Assembly: GCF_024199925.1 (NCBI RefSeq)
Contig: NZ_JANADR010000001.1
Span: forward strand, 3,162,001 to 3,226,000
Direction: 5' to 3'
Source of the DNA: Bradyrhizobium sp. CCGUVB1N3
GTDB taxonomy: Bacteria > Pseudomonadota > Alphaproteobacteria > Rhizobiales > Xanthobacteraceae
Length of the DNA: 64,000 bases
In this document: one piece after another, positions 18,455 to 27,654 of the stretch
Position numbering within the stretch: position 1 is the stretch's first letter
Layout of the letters: every line of letters begins with the position of its first letter
Notes under the pieces: generated by a model
What the model saw: only the letters and a program-made list of their open reading frames with translations
What the model was told of the DNA's origin: nothing
The model's database searches: none
Position numbers and translations under genes: made by a program

Positions 18455-19509
18455 ATGATCCTGGTGACCGGAGGTGCCTGCTACATCGGGTCCCACGTCT
18501 GGGTCGCATTGCTGGATGCCGGGCTCGACGTCGTCGCGATCGACAATCTCTGCAGCAGCAACGAGGCCTCGCTCGAGCGAGTGCAGTCCATCTGCGGGCG
18601 TTCGCTCGTCTTTCGGCACGCAGACATCCGGAATGAAGAGGCGATCTCCGACGTAATTCGTACCTGCGGAGTGACTGCGGTCATCCACCTTGCGGGGCTG
18701 AAGGCCGTCGGCGATTCCAACGCACGGCCATGAGCTACTACGAGAACAACGTCCTCGGAACGATGCGGCTCGTCTCGGCCATGAAAAGGGCGGAGGTCAA
18801 GACGCTCGTCTTCAGCTCGTCCGCAACCGTTTACGGGATACCTAAATACCTGCCGCTCGAAGAGAAGCATCCCCTCGGTCCAACCAATCCGTATGGCCAT
18901 GCAAAGCTCGTTATCGAAGAGATGCTGAAGGATCTCTGCAGGTCCGACGACGATTGGCGGATCGCCAATCTGCGCTACTTCAATCCGGTTGGCGCGCACG
19001 AGAGCGGGCTCATCGGAGAAGACCCGCTGGGTGTCCCGAACAACCTGCTACCGTTTGTGGCTCAGGTGGCGATTGGGCGGCGGGAGAAGCTGCAGATCTG
19101 GGGAAACGACTACGACACGCCTGACGGCACCGGAATTCGCGACTTCATTCATGTGGTCGATCTCGCATCCGGGCATTTGAGCGCCTTGCGCCACCTCAGA
19201 TCCGGCGTGCTCACGCTCAACCTTGGAACGGGCAACGGCAGCAGCCTTCTGGACATCGTTCGCACATTCGAAGCAGCCAGTGGGCGATCAGTCCCCTATG
19301 AAATCAGGGAGCGCCGGGCCGGTGATGTCGCCGTCTGCTATGCCGACCCGACCCTTGCTATGGAGGCGTTGGGCTGGAAGTCGACCCGATCTTTGCAGCA
19401 AATGTGTGCGGACCATTGGCGTTGGCAATTGCAGAACCCCGAGGGCTACCTCGGTAGCGAACTTCCGAAGGTCCGGGAGCGGTCCAGGAATTTTCGCCTT
19501 CGCGGCTGA
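18455..19509 (+). pseudogene. galE: galE paralog split by a single-base frameshift
   Basis: A GGAAGG site precedes the ATG at 18455, and the frame starts ILVTGGACYIGSHV, reaching HLAGLKAVGDSNARP before TGA at 18731. The second half starts at an overlapping ATG (18730) and continues MSYYENNVLGTMRLVSAMKRAE to 19509 with SSATVYG, NPYGHAKLVIEEML and NDYDTPDGTGIRDFIHVVDLA. Intact enzymes read P-L-S-Y-Y here, so one base is missing. All catalytic residues are in the second half and the NAD loop in the first. The TGA/ATG overlap could permit reinitiation and two chains, but a simple broken gene or a sequencing error is likelier. Confidence 0.85.
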
Positions 19510-19679
19510 GTGTGTCCGCCTCGGGTATTCGAACAGACCGAGGGTCTGACCGCATGAACGGGCTCGGGGCAAGCCACTGCGGCAAGCACACCGCCCATCA
19601 GGGGTAGCTCGTAATGACCCAAAATCTCCACGGCGCAGAGCGAGGCTGCAGGTAAGATGCCGTCGCGTGGGGATTTCCG

Positions 19680-19895
19680 ATGCCACACTATCGTGCATTC
19701 GTTCTGGACGAACACGGCCAATTAGGGGGCGTGGTCAACCTTCACTGCCCGGACGACGCGTCCGCAACCGAGCGGGCCGGGCGGTTGGCGGACGGCCACG
19801 AAGTCCAGCTCTGGCGGCTGGTTGCCGAGCTCAAATTTGGCGATCCGCGGCACCGACCCAAGCGGCGGCGGGGCTCTCGCGCACCAATGCACTGA
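19680..19895 (+). CDS. Small hypothetical protein, rhizobial MPxYRA type
   Basis: This 71-residue protein begins MPHYRAFVLDEHGQLGGVVN and contains CPDDASATERAGRLADGHEVQLWR. The pattern (a short strand, C-x-DD, an alanine-rich helix, then DGH-x-[VI]-[EQ]-[LV]-W) is common in small uncharacterised proteins of Bradyrhizobium and relatives. It has no signal peptide or membrane segment. A purine-rich stretch precedes the ATG. Function unknown; it is called real from the conserved pattern. Confidence 0.6.
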   Translation: MPHYRAFVLDEHGQLGGVVNLHCPDDASATERAGRLADGHEVQLWRLVAELKFGDPRHRPKRRRGSRAPMH

Positions 19896-20017
19896 GCTCG
19901 ATTGAGCGTTGCGCGTTCAATCCCTCACCTGCGGATAACTCGCCCTGGCCCACGAAGTCAGTAGACTCGGCGTCACGAGGCGATCGCGCCTGACCTCGCG
20001 GCGGCTGACGTGCGCCG

Positions 20018-20395
20018 TTACGGACGTTGGCGCGTCACCGCGTCTGGATCTCGGCCAAATTGCGCCATCATCCAGTTGGCCGCTGCGGATAGCGCGAAGC
20101 CAACGCAGGCCGAGAGCGCGTCGACCACAAAATCCCCAAACCTCGCGTGCCGTCCCGGCACCCATAGTTGCATGATCTCAAGTAGGCCGATCAGGGCAAC
20201 GGCGGCCGCTGAAGCACTCCAGCGCCGCTGCGGATAGGCGAGGCCGAAGAAAATCCCCACCAGAACGAAGGCGAGCGCGTGATCACCATGCTGCCCGAGA
20301 ACGGGGTGAGGCCGAATGCTCTCAGGTCCGAGCGTTGCGAAAGTGACAACGGCCGCGAGCAGCCACGCGACGAGCCGAAGTGCGCTAATAACCAT
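20018..20395 (-). CDS. VanZ-like membrane protein
   Basis: The 125-residue protein has four hydrophobic segments: MVISALRLVAWLLAAVVTFA at the start, HALAFVLVGIFFGLAYP, AAAVALIGLLEIMQLWVPGR, and FVVDALSACVGFALSAAANW. LEIMQLWVPGRHARFGDFVVDALS is the VanZ-family core (E-x2-Q-x5-R-x6-D). A longer frame to 20608 exists but would add a non-hydrophobic, low-quality extension; GAGGCG lies upstream of the chosen ATG at 20395. VanZ-like proteins often accompany polysaccharide genes in Bradyrhizobium; their role is unclear. It is transcribed toward the galE genes. Confidence 0.75.
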   Translation of the reverse strand: MVISALRLVAWLLAAVVTFATLGPESIRPHPVLGQHGDHALAFVLVGIFFGLAYPQRRWSASAAAVALIGLLEIMQLWVPGRHARFGDFVVDALSACVGFALSAAANWMMAQFGRDPDAVTRQRP

Positions 20396-21308
20396 TAAAG
20401 CGCCTCGATTGGTGGCCCCAGCAAGGGCCCTACATTTCTGAGACTCGATTTTAAGAGCATGCTCCCTCCACTCAGCGCAAACGGCAACGTCAATAATCGT
20501 GCCCTTTAGCCAACATTCTTCGAACTCCCCGCTGAGGCCGCGAACCTTGAACGATCCAGTTGGCTGCAGCGCGACCAGCTCGAGCCAGATCGACCTGCCA
20601 GTTTCCACACCGAGCTTGCGGGACTGCAGCTGGGTGTGTTCGTACGCAGCATCAGGTTGCGCCGGCTGCTCTGGAGCAATCCCGATGTCCTGCTGCGGAA
20701 ATCCTTTCGACCAAATTCATGCCCACCTGAGCAGTGGGACGCTGGGTCAATGGTTACCAACCGTTCCTGACATATGAGTGCAGAATTCCTGATGTGCTTG
20801 GACGAAAGGAGAGTACTCCAAAAGGATCGGACACTGAGCCAAAATCCGGATGTGGCCTTCCTGCGGCGGCTCGGCGATGCGGGCTTGCGCGCTCGCTCTG
20901 GATCGGCACATGGCTGATTAGGTGCGAAACATCATCGGACGCTCGACCTACAATTTCAAATAGCGGGTGGTACAGGCTGTCCGCACAGGGAGTACCCATC
21001 CATGGCAGTTGTTAAGCGCTGTTTCTTGGCAACAATAGCTTCTGCTTTCCTCAGGATTGAGGGCAACGCAATGGCGGTCCAGGCAGGCGCTACTCGCAGG
21101 CGCGGGAATGGACGGCCCCAGGCTCCGGCCCGCTGAGGCCGTCTCCTTGTTCACGGCTTCGATGATCGGGCACAATCCGTAGCCTAACCCAAAAGTGGTG
21201 GGGAGGGTCCTCCATGCGAGCTATATGACTCGCGTGAAGATGGAGGGCATAATGAGGCATCTGAAGACATCTGAAGGATGTCGTATCGCACGCGACAGGT
21301 AATTGCAG
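20396..21308. other. Intergenic region upstream of the coiled-coil gene
   Basis: About 900 bases with no supported gene. A 47-codon frame at 20774-20917 on the plus strand is the cleanest short candidate, but it lacks any recognised feature. The region should hold divergent promoters for the VanZ-like and coiled-coil genes. No strong hairpin or repeat was seen. Confidence 0.4.
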
Positions 21309-23864
21309 ATGGCTCGCACGGTCATGCTCAACGAGGAGGAAGTGAATATCTCCCTCAAGCGGGGAAGATGTGCACCCCTGTGGATGGCAGCGGTCGTGCT
21401 CGCTATGACATGGGCGTCCGAAACGGAGGCTTCGCCGGATCAGGCGCGGTACCTCGCAGACGCGCAACAGGCGACGACTGCCCGCAATCTCGGTGCTGAC
21501 GAGTTCGAGACGTTACTGCCGCGCGCAGACGGCAGCGACAAATCGATACGGATTGCGCAAACGACGACCAGCGACACAGGAGCCCCGCAGCAGCATCCGG
21601 AACAGCAACGTGACTGGGCAGTGTCACTATCCTGCGAACTTGCCCTTGCAAGGCGCGACATAGAGTTGCTGCGACATCTCGAGCAGGAGCACGATCGAGC
21701 CGAGTGGCTGGTGCAGGACCTTGACGCAGCGCGGCGCGAGGTCGAAACCCAAAAGGCGTTGACGGCGAAGGCCGTCGAGGAAACTTCCCGGCTGAAGGAA
21801 GCTTCCAGGCTGAATCAAGCGGGCGAGAGTGGCGCGGCTGAGCTGCAGGTATCACTGCAGGCGGAGCGCGAGCGGTTGGCGCGGCTGGAGCAGGATCTCG
21901 CGGCCGCCCGGCACGATGTCGAGACCCAGACTGCGCTGGCGACGAAAGCAGGTGAGGAAACGTCCCGGCTGAAACAGGCGGGCGACAGCGGCGCCGCGGA
22001 GCAGCAGAAGGCCCTGCAACAGGAGCGCGAGCGAACGGCGCGGCTGGAGCGGGATCTCGCAGCCACGCGGCGCGATGTCGAAACCCAGACTGCGCTGGCA
22101 ACGAAAGCAGGTGAGGAAACGTCGCGGCTGAAACAGGCGGGCGAGAGCGGCGCCGCGGAGCAGCAGAAGGCCCTGCAGCAGGAGCGCGAGCGAACGGCGC
22201 GGCTGGAGCGGGATCTCGCAGCCACGCGGCGCGATGTCGAAACCCAGACTGCGCTGGCGACGAAAGCAGGTGAGGAAACGTCGCGGCTGAAACAGGCGGG
22301 CGACAGCGACGCCGCAGAGCTGCGGAAGGCCGTGCAACAGGAGCGCGAGCGAACAGCGCGGTTGGAGCAGGATCTCGCAGCCGCGCGGCGCGATGTCGAA
22401 ACCCAGACTGCGCTGGCGACGAAAGCAGGTGAGGAAACGTCCCGGCTGAAACAGGCGGGCGACAGCGGCGCCGCGGAGCTGCGGAAGGCCGTGCAACAGG
22501 AGCGCGAGCGGTCAGCGCGGTTGGAGCAGGATCTCGCAGCCGCGCGGCAAAACGTCGAGTCCCAGGCTGCGCTGGCGGCAAAGGCAAACGAGGAAGTTTC
22601 GCAGCGAAGTCGGGCTGCGGAGGCCAGTGCCGCGGACTTGAGGCAATCGATGCAGAAGGAGCGCGAAAGGGCCGACACGCTTGCGCAGGATCTCTCCCTG
22701 ACGCGAAGCGCTATTTATGCATACGAGGCGCAAACGGCGCTGTTGGCGAAAGCCGGCGAGGACGCGCCCCCGCTGAAAGCGGCAGAACAGCGCGGCGCGG
22801 CGGAGTTGCAGAAAGCACTGCAACAGGAGCGGGATCGGACCGGTCAGCTGGAGCAGACACTTGCGGCCGCGCGACGAGACATCGATGCGCAGACGGCGCT
22901 GGCGGCCAAGGCGAACGACGAGGTCGCCAGGCTGACGCAAGCAGTAAAGGCTGGCGCCGCGGAGCAGAGACGGTCGATCCAGCAGGAGCACGAGAGAGCC
23001 GATGCGCTGGCGCAGGATCTTTCGATGGCCCGCAGCAAGATCTACGCATACGAGGCTCAAGCGGCCAAAGCCAGCGAGGAAGCAGCACAGCTCAAACGGG
23101 CGGAGGCGAGCAATGCCGCCTCCTTGACGCAATCGCAGCAACGCGAGCGCGAGCGGGCTGAGCAACTGGCCCGGGATCTCGCAAAGGCAAGCCGCGATCT
23201 CGACGCGCAGACCGAGCGCGCGTCCAAGGCGAGCGAGGAAGTCGTACGGATCAAGCAGGCCGGGGAGCGCGACTCGGCCGAGCTGCGCACCTTGTTGCAG
23301 CGTGAGCGCGAACGCGCCGAGGGATTGGAACGGGATCTCGCATCGGCGCGTCGCGATAACGTCGCGCTTGTTGCGAAAGATCCCCCCGCTGGGTCTCAGC
23401 TGGCCACCACTGGCCAGGTCGTGCGCGAGGAGCCGCTGCCAGCGCCGGCACAGCTAATCCGGAACCAGCCTAGCCAAGACAAGCCAATCCAAGACAAGCC
23501 GGTCCAAGACAAATCGGTCAGAGACAAGCCGGTCCAAGGCCAGGCCATACCGGCGCGCAGCCAGGGCGATGCCCAGGTCAATCCTAGCGAAGGGATGCAA
23601 GCGGCGAAATTGATCGCGCGCGCGAGTGCACTGCTTAAACAGGGAAACATCGGCGCGGCGCGGATCGTGCTGGAGCGAGCCGCTGAGATGGGCAGCGCGC
23701 AGGCAAGCTTCGCGCTCGCGGAAACCTACGATCCGCGAATCCTTCCAAATTTCGGAACGTATGGAACGCAAGGCGATCTCACCAAAGCGCAAAATCTTTA
23801 CGCGCGGGCCGAAGCTGGAGGAATCAAGGAAGCGAAGGCGCGATTAGAAGCGTTGCGTCGATAG
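21309..23864 (+). CDS. Large secreted or envelope coiled-coil repeat protein with Sel1-like C-terminus
   Basis: The protein of about 850 residues has a signal-like or anchoring hydrophobic segment (LWMAAVVLAMTWASETEA, about 25-43). A very long alanine/glutamate/arginine-rich coiled coil follows (about 100-690), built from units such as ALATKAGEETSRLKQAG and ALQQERERTARLERDLAA. Four units are nearly identical and 53 residues long. Next comes a QDKP-type hexapeptide repeat (about 720-745) and a helical C-terminus, ASALLKQGNIGAARIVLERAAEMG, resembling Sel1/TPR repeats. TTG 21303 and ATG 21324 are alternative starts. It heads a unit with a TAXI protein, a VasI-like protein and a DsrE protein. Likely an envelope scaffold; the specific role is unknown. 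Confidence 0.8.
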   Translation: MARTVMLNEEEVNISLKRGRCAPLWMAAVVLAMTWASETEASPDQARYLADAQQATTARNLGADEFETLLPRADGSDKSIRIAQTTTSDTGAPQQHPEQQRDWAVSLSCELALARRDIELLRHLEQEHDRAEWLVQDLDAARREVETQKALTAKAVEETSRLKEASRLNQAGESGAAELQVSLQAERERLARLEQDLAAARHDVETQTALATKAGEETSRLKQAGDSGAAEQQKALQQERERTARLERDLAATRRDVETQTALATKAGEETSRLKQAGESGAAEQQKALQQERERTARLERDLAATRRDVETQTALATKAGEETSRLKQAGDSDAAELRKAVQQERERTARLEQDLAAARRDVETQTALATKAGEETSRLKQAGDSGAAELRKAVQQERERSARLEQDLAAARQNVESQAALAAKANEEVSQRSRAAEASAADLRQSMQKERERADTLAQDLSLTRSAIYAYEAQTALLAKAGEDAPPLKAAEQRGAAELQKALQQERDRTGQLEQTLAAARRDIDAQTALAAKANDEVARLTQAVKAGAAEQRRSIQQEHERADALAQDLSMARSKIYAYEAQAAKASEEAAQLKRAEASNAASLTQSQQRERERAEQLARDLAKASRDLDAQTERASKASEEVVRIKQAGERDSAELRTLLQRERERAEGLERDLASARRDNVALVAKDPPAGSQLATTGQVVREEPLPAPAQLIRNQPSQDKPIQDKPVQDKSVRDKPVQGQAIPARSQGDAQVNPSEGMQAAKLIARASALLKQGNIGAARIVLERAAEMGSAQASFALAETYDPRILPNFGTYGTQGDLTKAQNLYARAEAGGIKEAKARLEALRR
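21921..22556 (+). repeat. Four 159-bp tandem repeats inside the coiled-coil gene
   Basis: Units begin at 21921, 22080, 22239 and 22398, each starting GA(A/G)ACCCAGACTGCGCTGGC, exactly 159 bases (53 codons) apart. Neighbouring units differ at only a few positions, which implies recent amplification or gene conversion. Diverged units flank them at 21744 (177-base spacing) and after 22557. Because 159 is a multiple of three, unit gain or loss keeps the frame. The same repeats leave the antisense strand free of stops. Confidence 0.9.
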
Positions 23865-23957
23865 CACGGTCATGTGCGGCGATTTTCCAAACCGTCCGTG
23901 CGCAACCACAGATCAAAAGCGCCGATACGGATGCAGCAGGTGTAGAGGAGTTGGTCG

Positions 23958-24998
23958 ATGAAGAAGCTCATGGGATTGCGTCGGCTGCTCTTGCTCGCGG
24001 CGTTGGCGCCATTGCTCCTGGCCATTTCGCCTTGGGCGGATGCGCAGCCGCAAAATAGGCCTCACAAGGTTCGCCTGGCTCGGCCCGAGCCGCCGCAGGC
24101 AAGGCCTGAGGTGATCTCCATGAACGCCTGGACGATCGGCCTGGCCGGAGGTCTCCTCGAGGGCGCGCCGATCCGCCTGGCTGCAGAGATCGCCCGTGTG
24201 GTCGACGATGGGGATAACCTGCATGTTCTGCCGGTTGTCACTCGCGGGGCCACGGAAAACCTGAATTCCCTGCTCTATTTGCGCGGCATCGATGCGGCGA
24301 TCATCAATTCCGACGCGCTCGAGGAATACAAGAGCCAGGTGCCGGACATCCAGCGAAGAATTGCGTATGTCCTGAATCTGTTCCCGTCCGAGCTGCATAT
24401 CTTCGTCCGACCGGAGATTCGGAGCTTGAACGATCTCGCCGGCAAGAAGGTCAATTTCAATACGCAGGGCACCGCTGCGGCCTATTCGGGGCCTCTGATC
24501 TTCAGCCGGCTCAACATCGAGGTGGACAAGACATTCATTCCACACCAGATCGCGCTCGAGCAGATGCGCAAAGGCGAGATGTCGGCCGTCGTCTTCATTA
24601 CATCGAAGCCCGTGGATGCCTTCGTGAAGGGCCGTTGGGAGCCAGGTTTCAAGTTCCTGCCCGTCCCATACGAGAGCAAGTTCGAGGACTACTATCTTCC
24701 CGCTACCCTCGATGGGAGCGACTATCCTAACCTGATCAAGCAGGGCGAGCGGATTTCGACGATCGCCGTGCCGACCGCTCTGGTCGCCTTCAACTGGCCG
24801 GCCAAGTCGAACCGCTCTGAGCGCGTCGCGCGCTTCATCGACCACCTATTCTCCCGGATCGACAGATTGCAGGGACCGGGCTTCGATCCAAAGTGGAAAT
24901 CCATCAACCTCGCTGCGACGGTTCCGGGTCTCACGCGCGTCCCTGCGGCGCAGGATTGGCTGGATCGTCAGCTCCGCACAACACGTGCCTCGCAATGA
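23958..24998 (+). CDS. TAXI-family TRAP transporter solute-binding protein
   Basis: The 346-residue protein has a clear signal peptide (LLLLAALAPLLLAISPWADA). The mature part shows TAXI/NMT1-like marks: WTIGLAGGLLEGAPIRLAAEIAR near residue 58, LPVVTRGATENLNSLLYLRGIDAAIINSDAL, and LNDLAGKKVNFNTQGTAAAYSG, the ligand-binding loop. No DctM/DctQ-like membrane partner is next to it, so it may serve an unlinked transporter or act as a stand-alone sensor. It starts 93 bases after the coiled-coil gene, and its stop overlaps the next start (ATGA). Ligand unknown. Confidence 0.85.
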   Translation: MKKLMGLRRLLLLAALAPLLLAISPWADAQPQNRPHKVRLARPEPPQARPEVISMNAWTIGLAGGLLEGAPIRLAAEIARVVDDGDNLHVLPVVTRGATENLNSLLYLRGIDAAIINSDALEEYKSQVPDIQRRIAYVLNLFPSELHIFVRPEIRSLNDLAGKKVNFNTQGTAAAYSGPLIFSRLNIEVDKTFIPHQIALEQMRKGEMSAVVFITSKPVDAFVKGRWEPGFKFLPVPYESKFEDYYLPATLDGSDYPNLIKQGERISTIAVPTALVAFNWPAKSNRSERVARFIDHLFSRIDRLQGPGFDPKWKSINLAATVPGLTRVPAAQDWLDRQLRTTRASQ

Positions 24999-25612
24999 AA
25001 CGCGCCGCGATCCTGCTCATTGCGCTCGGGGCTACCTGCGGTATTGCGTTGGCCCAGGATCCGACGACGCAGCTCCGCTCCTGCCTTCAGAAGGAACACG
25101 CGGATCGCCTAGGGTGTCTGGATAAACTGACGCGTACCCCAGCGCCACAGCAACGCCAGACGCCGGAAGACGACTGGATCGTCAGCCAGACGACCTCGCC
25201 CATTGACTACTCGCCGATCGCGACCGCTACGACATTGTCACGCAGCGGGACCGGCGAGTCCGCGATGCAGTTATCGATTCGCTGTCGCGCCGGCCGGACG
25301 GAGCTGGTGCTCGTGGACCCCGACGTCTCCCGCGGGGGCGGTACTGATGCAATTTCCTATCGCGTGAATGACCGTCCGGCTGTGCAGGTCGCAGCCGCCG
25401 TGCCGGCATTCGGTCCTGGCGCTGCGTTCGCAGGGGATGTTGTTCGCTTGCTGCAGTCGCTTCCGGATAGCGGGGACCTTATCGTCCTCCTCTCATCTCG
25501 GGGCGGGGCTGCCCATGACGCAACGTTCTCTCTCGCCGGAATAGAGGCGGCGCGCGCGAAGATGGCCGCGGCGTGCAGATGGCCGCTCGCCATCGCGACA
25601 CCGAACCATTGA
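24995..25612 (+). CDS. Secreted VasI/TagO-like protein
   Basis: The 205-residue protein has a signal peptide (AAILLIALGATCGIALA). A short N-terminal part with CLQKEHADRLGCLDKL is followed by a domain starting DDWIVSQTTSPIDYSPIAT, with LSIRCRAGRTELVLV and ending FSLAGIEAARAKMAAACRW. This layout (W-x2-S-x3-SP-x-D near the start, C-x3-RTE in the middle, A-x2-AC-x-W at the end) resembles the type VI secretion-associated VasI/TagO family. No other type VI gene is present, so a secretion role is not supported. The ATG at 24995 overlaps the TAXI gene stop, so the two are co-translated. Confidence 0.65.
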   Translation: MKRAAILLIALGATCGIALAQDPTTQLRSCLQKEHADRLGCLDKLTRTPAPQQRQTPEDDWIVSQTTSPIDYSPIATATTLSRSGTGESAMQLSIRCRAGRTELVLVDPDVSRGGGTDAISYRVNDRPAVQVAAAVPAFGPGAAFAGDVVRLLQSLPDSGDLIVLLSSRGGAAHDATFSLAGIEAARAKMAAACRWPLAIATPNH

Positions 25613-25648
25613 TGGTGTGCAAGTGATTTTCTTCGATGGAGGCGTACA

Positions 25649-26254
25649 ATGATCGAGTTTCATCATATTGCAAAGACGGTCGCGATGGGAACGATCGCCG
25701 TTCTAATGTCCGCGTCGTTTGCGGCCGCTGAGCAGGGCGGAAAATACTGGACGCCGCCAGAAGGGCAGCCCGTCGTGCATAAGACGAGCCATGCGAGGCA
25801 TCACATAGCGAAGCGAACGACAGCGACGCAGACGCAATCGCGATCCGCGCTTGCCCGCATGGAAGATCCGGCTGCAACGAAGAAGAAGGAGCATCACCTG
25901 ATCCTGCAGGTGAATACCAACGACCCCGCAGCGATGAATCTCGCGCTCAACAACGCAACGAACGTGGCTCAATATTACAAGGCCTCCGGCGACAAGGTGA
26001 AGATCGAGGTCGTCACGTTTGGGCCCGGCCTGAACATGCTGCGTGAAGACACGTCGCCGGTAAAGGCGCGCATCGAGGAAATGGCCCTGAGCACGCCCGA
26101 GGTTTCGTTCAAGGCCTGTGGCAACACCCAGGAGAAAATGCAGAAGGCCGAAAACAAGGACATACCGATTGTTCGGCAGGCAGACGTCGTGAAGTCAGGC
26201 GTCGTGCGCGTGATGGAATTGCAGGAGATGGGCTGGACCTACGTCAAGCCGTAA
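25649..26254 (+). CDS. DsrE/DsrF-like family protein, exported
   Basis: The 201-residue protein has a signal peptide (GTIAVLMSASFAAA), then a basic linker rich in His/Lys/Arg. The DsrE-like domain begins HHLILQVNTNDPAAMNLALNNATNVAQYY and continues VKIEVVTFGPGLNMLRED, SFKACGNTQEKM and VVKSGVVRVMELQEMGWTYVKP. The conserved Cys in KACGNT is the family's usual reactive position. DsrE-type folds act in sulfur relay, but exported versions in rhizobia are uncharacterised. GGAGG lies 7 bases before the ATG. It follows the VasI-like gene and closes the unit. Confidence 0.8.
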   Translation: MIEFHHIAKTVAMGTIAVLMSASFAAAEQGGKYWTPPEGQPVVHKTSHARHHIAKRTTATQTQSRSALARMEDPAATKKKEHHLILQVNTNDPAAMNLALNNATNVAQYYKASGDKVKIEVVTFGPGLNMLREDTSPVKARIEEMALSTPEVSFKACGNTQEKMQKAENKDIPIVRQADVVKSGVVRVMELQEMGWTYVKP

Positions 26255-26277
26255 GCCGGCCGACTTTGGCCATTTGT

Positions 26278-26451
26278 CCAACGAACTCAGCGCTCTGGCT
26301 TCTGGCTGGGGCGGGAGGGATCGAACCTCCGAATGGCGGAATCAAAATCAGTTTGATCATTCAACAATTTCAAGGAGCATTTGGAAAAAGCGGCCAACAA
26401 TGGCCTCTAGCAATTTCAATAGCTTGGCAGCCCCTTCCAAACAAAGAAGCA
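26278..26451 (-). repeat. tRNA-Gln-derived repeat, copy A
   Basis: On the minus strand, bases 26349 to 26303 read as the 3' half of tRNA-Gln(TTG): TTTTGATTCCGCC, then GGAGGTTCGATCCCTCC (T arm), then the acceptor strand ending CCA. The 5' half is absent and replaced by a sequence ending AAACT. About 100 bases on the right (with CATTTGGAAAAA) and a short left flank are shared with copies B and C. It is probably an attachment-site remnant of an island integrated at a tRNA-Gln gene, or a tRNA-derived repeat family. Confidence 0.7.
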
Positions 26452-26680
26452 GCCCTCGCAGGGAGGATCAGTCCCGAAATGCCTGAGGAAACGGGGCTGC
26501 GCGCGTGCCGAACGCGAAGAGACACCCCGGCACGCAGACTTCCGAGATGTGCGACGCGGTCGTCGTGAACGGATTGAAGCCTGTGATCGACAGGACGTTC
26601 TCGTTCGTCTGACGAAGGAGGCGTCGCGCACACGCCAAGCGCTGGCGCAGGCGAGCACGAAGGTGGTCGATGCCTCTCCC

Positions 26681-27349
26681 TTACGCGCGCCCGCGCGAGC
26701 GCGGTCGCGTTCTGGCGGCGACTTTGGCGCGATCGCGGTGAGCCTGCGCTTTCGCCCGGTTTCCGCAGAGGGCCATGCTGCACCAACGCCGAGCACGACC
26801 TCTTGTGCGGTCAATGAACATGAGCGTGCAGGCATGACCCTCGCACGCTTTCACGTGCGCGAAGTCGTCCGTGCAGACAAGCTCCGCCATTGATCTCGCG
26901 ATTGGTAGCAACAGCGAATCGGGCGAGCGCCATTGTCGTTGCATCTGCCAGACAACACCTGAGGGCGCCTCTTCGTCCGGGTCGCCCTTGCGCGCAACGA
27001 TCTGGCCGAACTGCTCATCTCGGGCGAGGATGCGGTTGAGCGGCGCGAGCCCCTCCAAAGCATCGGCGTGCAGCGGCTTGCCCTTGTGCCTTTGAACGAA
27101 CGTGCGAAACCACTCGCGCAGTGCGCGCGACTGCGCCGCGACGGCGTCAAGTTCGCCCGGGACCGCGGATTTGAGGAATTCCTCGCGAACGTCATCCGGC
27201 ACCAACCCGGCAACTCCGAGCCAATTCAGGAGATCCTTGCCCGAGGTAATCCACTCGACGGGCTCGTCGACCGGGGTTGCGATCGTGTTCAGAAAATCCA
27301 GGCCGGTCGCGTCGGCGACGAAAAATGCTGCGGGGCGCTGCTCTGTCAT
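26681..27349 (-). CDS. CGNR zinc-finger (ABATE domain) probable regulator
   Basis: The 222-residue protein has the N-terminal ABATE domain (FFVADATGLDFLNTIATPVDEPVEW, then ALREWFRTFVQRH). The C-terminal CGNR zinc finger follows: CEGHACTLMFIDRTRGRARRWCSMALCGNRAKAQAHR, with Cys pairs at both ends and the CGNR motif. These proteins are thought to be DNA-binding stress regulators. It is divergent from the hydrolase gene at 27754, with repeated GTAACC motifs between them, so it may control that gene. The basic tail after CGNR is longer than usual. Confidence 0.85.
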   Translation of the reverse strand: MTEQRPAAFFVADATGLDFLNTIATPVDEPVEWITSGKDLLNWLGVAGLVPDDVREEFLKSAVPGELDAVAAQSRALREWFRTFVQRHKGKPLHADALEGLAPLNRILARDEQFGQIVARKGDPDEEAPSGVVWQMQRQWRSPDSLLLPIARSMAELVCTDDFAHVKACEGHACTLMFIDRTRGRARRWCSMALCGNRAKAQAHRDRAKVAARTRPRSRGRA

Positions 27350-27654
27350 TTGCGGATTCCGATGGCCTTCGGCGGCGAGCCGTGGCCTCTCACTGTATGC
27401 CCATACATAACCACTAAAACATAATATAACAAGTTATCCACCCGAAAGGGCCCCACGGCACCTGACGCGGTCCTGTTGGATTTGGCTTCCTCGGCCCTTT
27501 GGCCGGCTCGCGGGTGGGACGCTTCACGTCCAATACCGATGCGCTTCCGGCCAGCGATTTCAGCCGAGATCGAGAAAGCCCGCGACCGGCGGAACGCTGC
27601 GCAAGGATCGATGTCCCGAGTTCCATCGCCGCCGCGCCCCGAGCCCATCCCAGT

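Noticed and set aside
21403..22678. Long Ala/Arg/Ser/Pro-rich frames on the minus strand opposite the coiled-coil repeats
   Set aside because: They are a by-product of the 159-bp repeat and high GC: repeated Glu/Arg/Ala codons leave no antisense stops. No start signal, family or codon pattern supports them.
24995..25612. Part of a type VI secretion system, suggested by the VasI/TagO-like domain
   Set aside because: No TssB, TssC, TssM, ClpV, Hcp or VgrG gene lies nearby; the domain also occurs outside type VI loci.
26266..26568. Plus-strand frames through the tRNA-Gln remnants (at 26.3, 33.1 and, on the minus strand, 52.6 kb) that look conserved among copies
   Set aside because: The shared peptide text comes from the tRNA sequence itself. 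Copies have frameshifts, and such translated tRNA scraps are a well-known annotation artefact.
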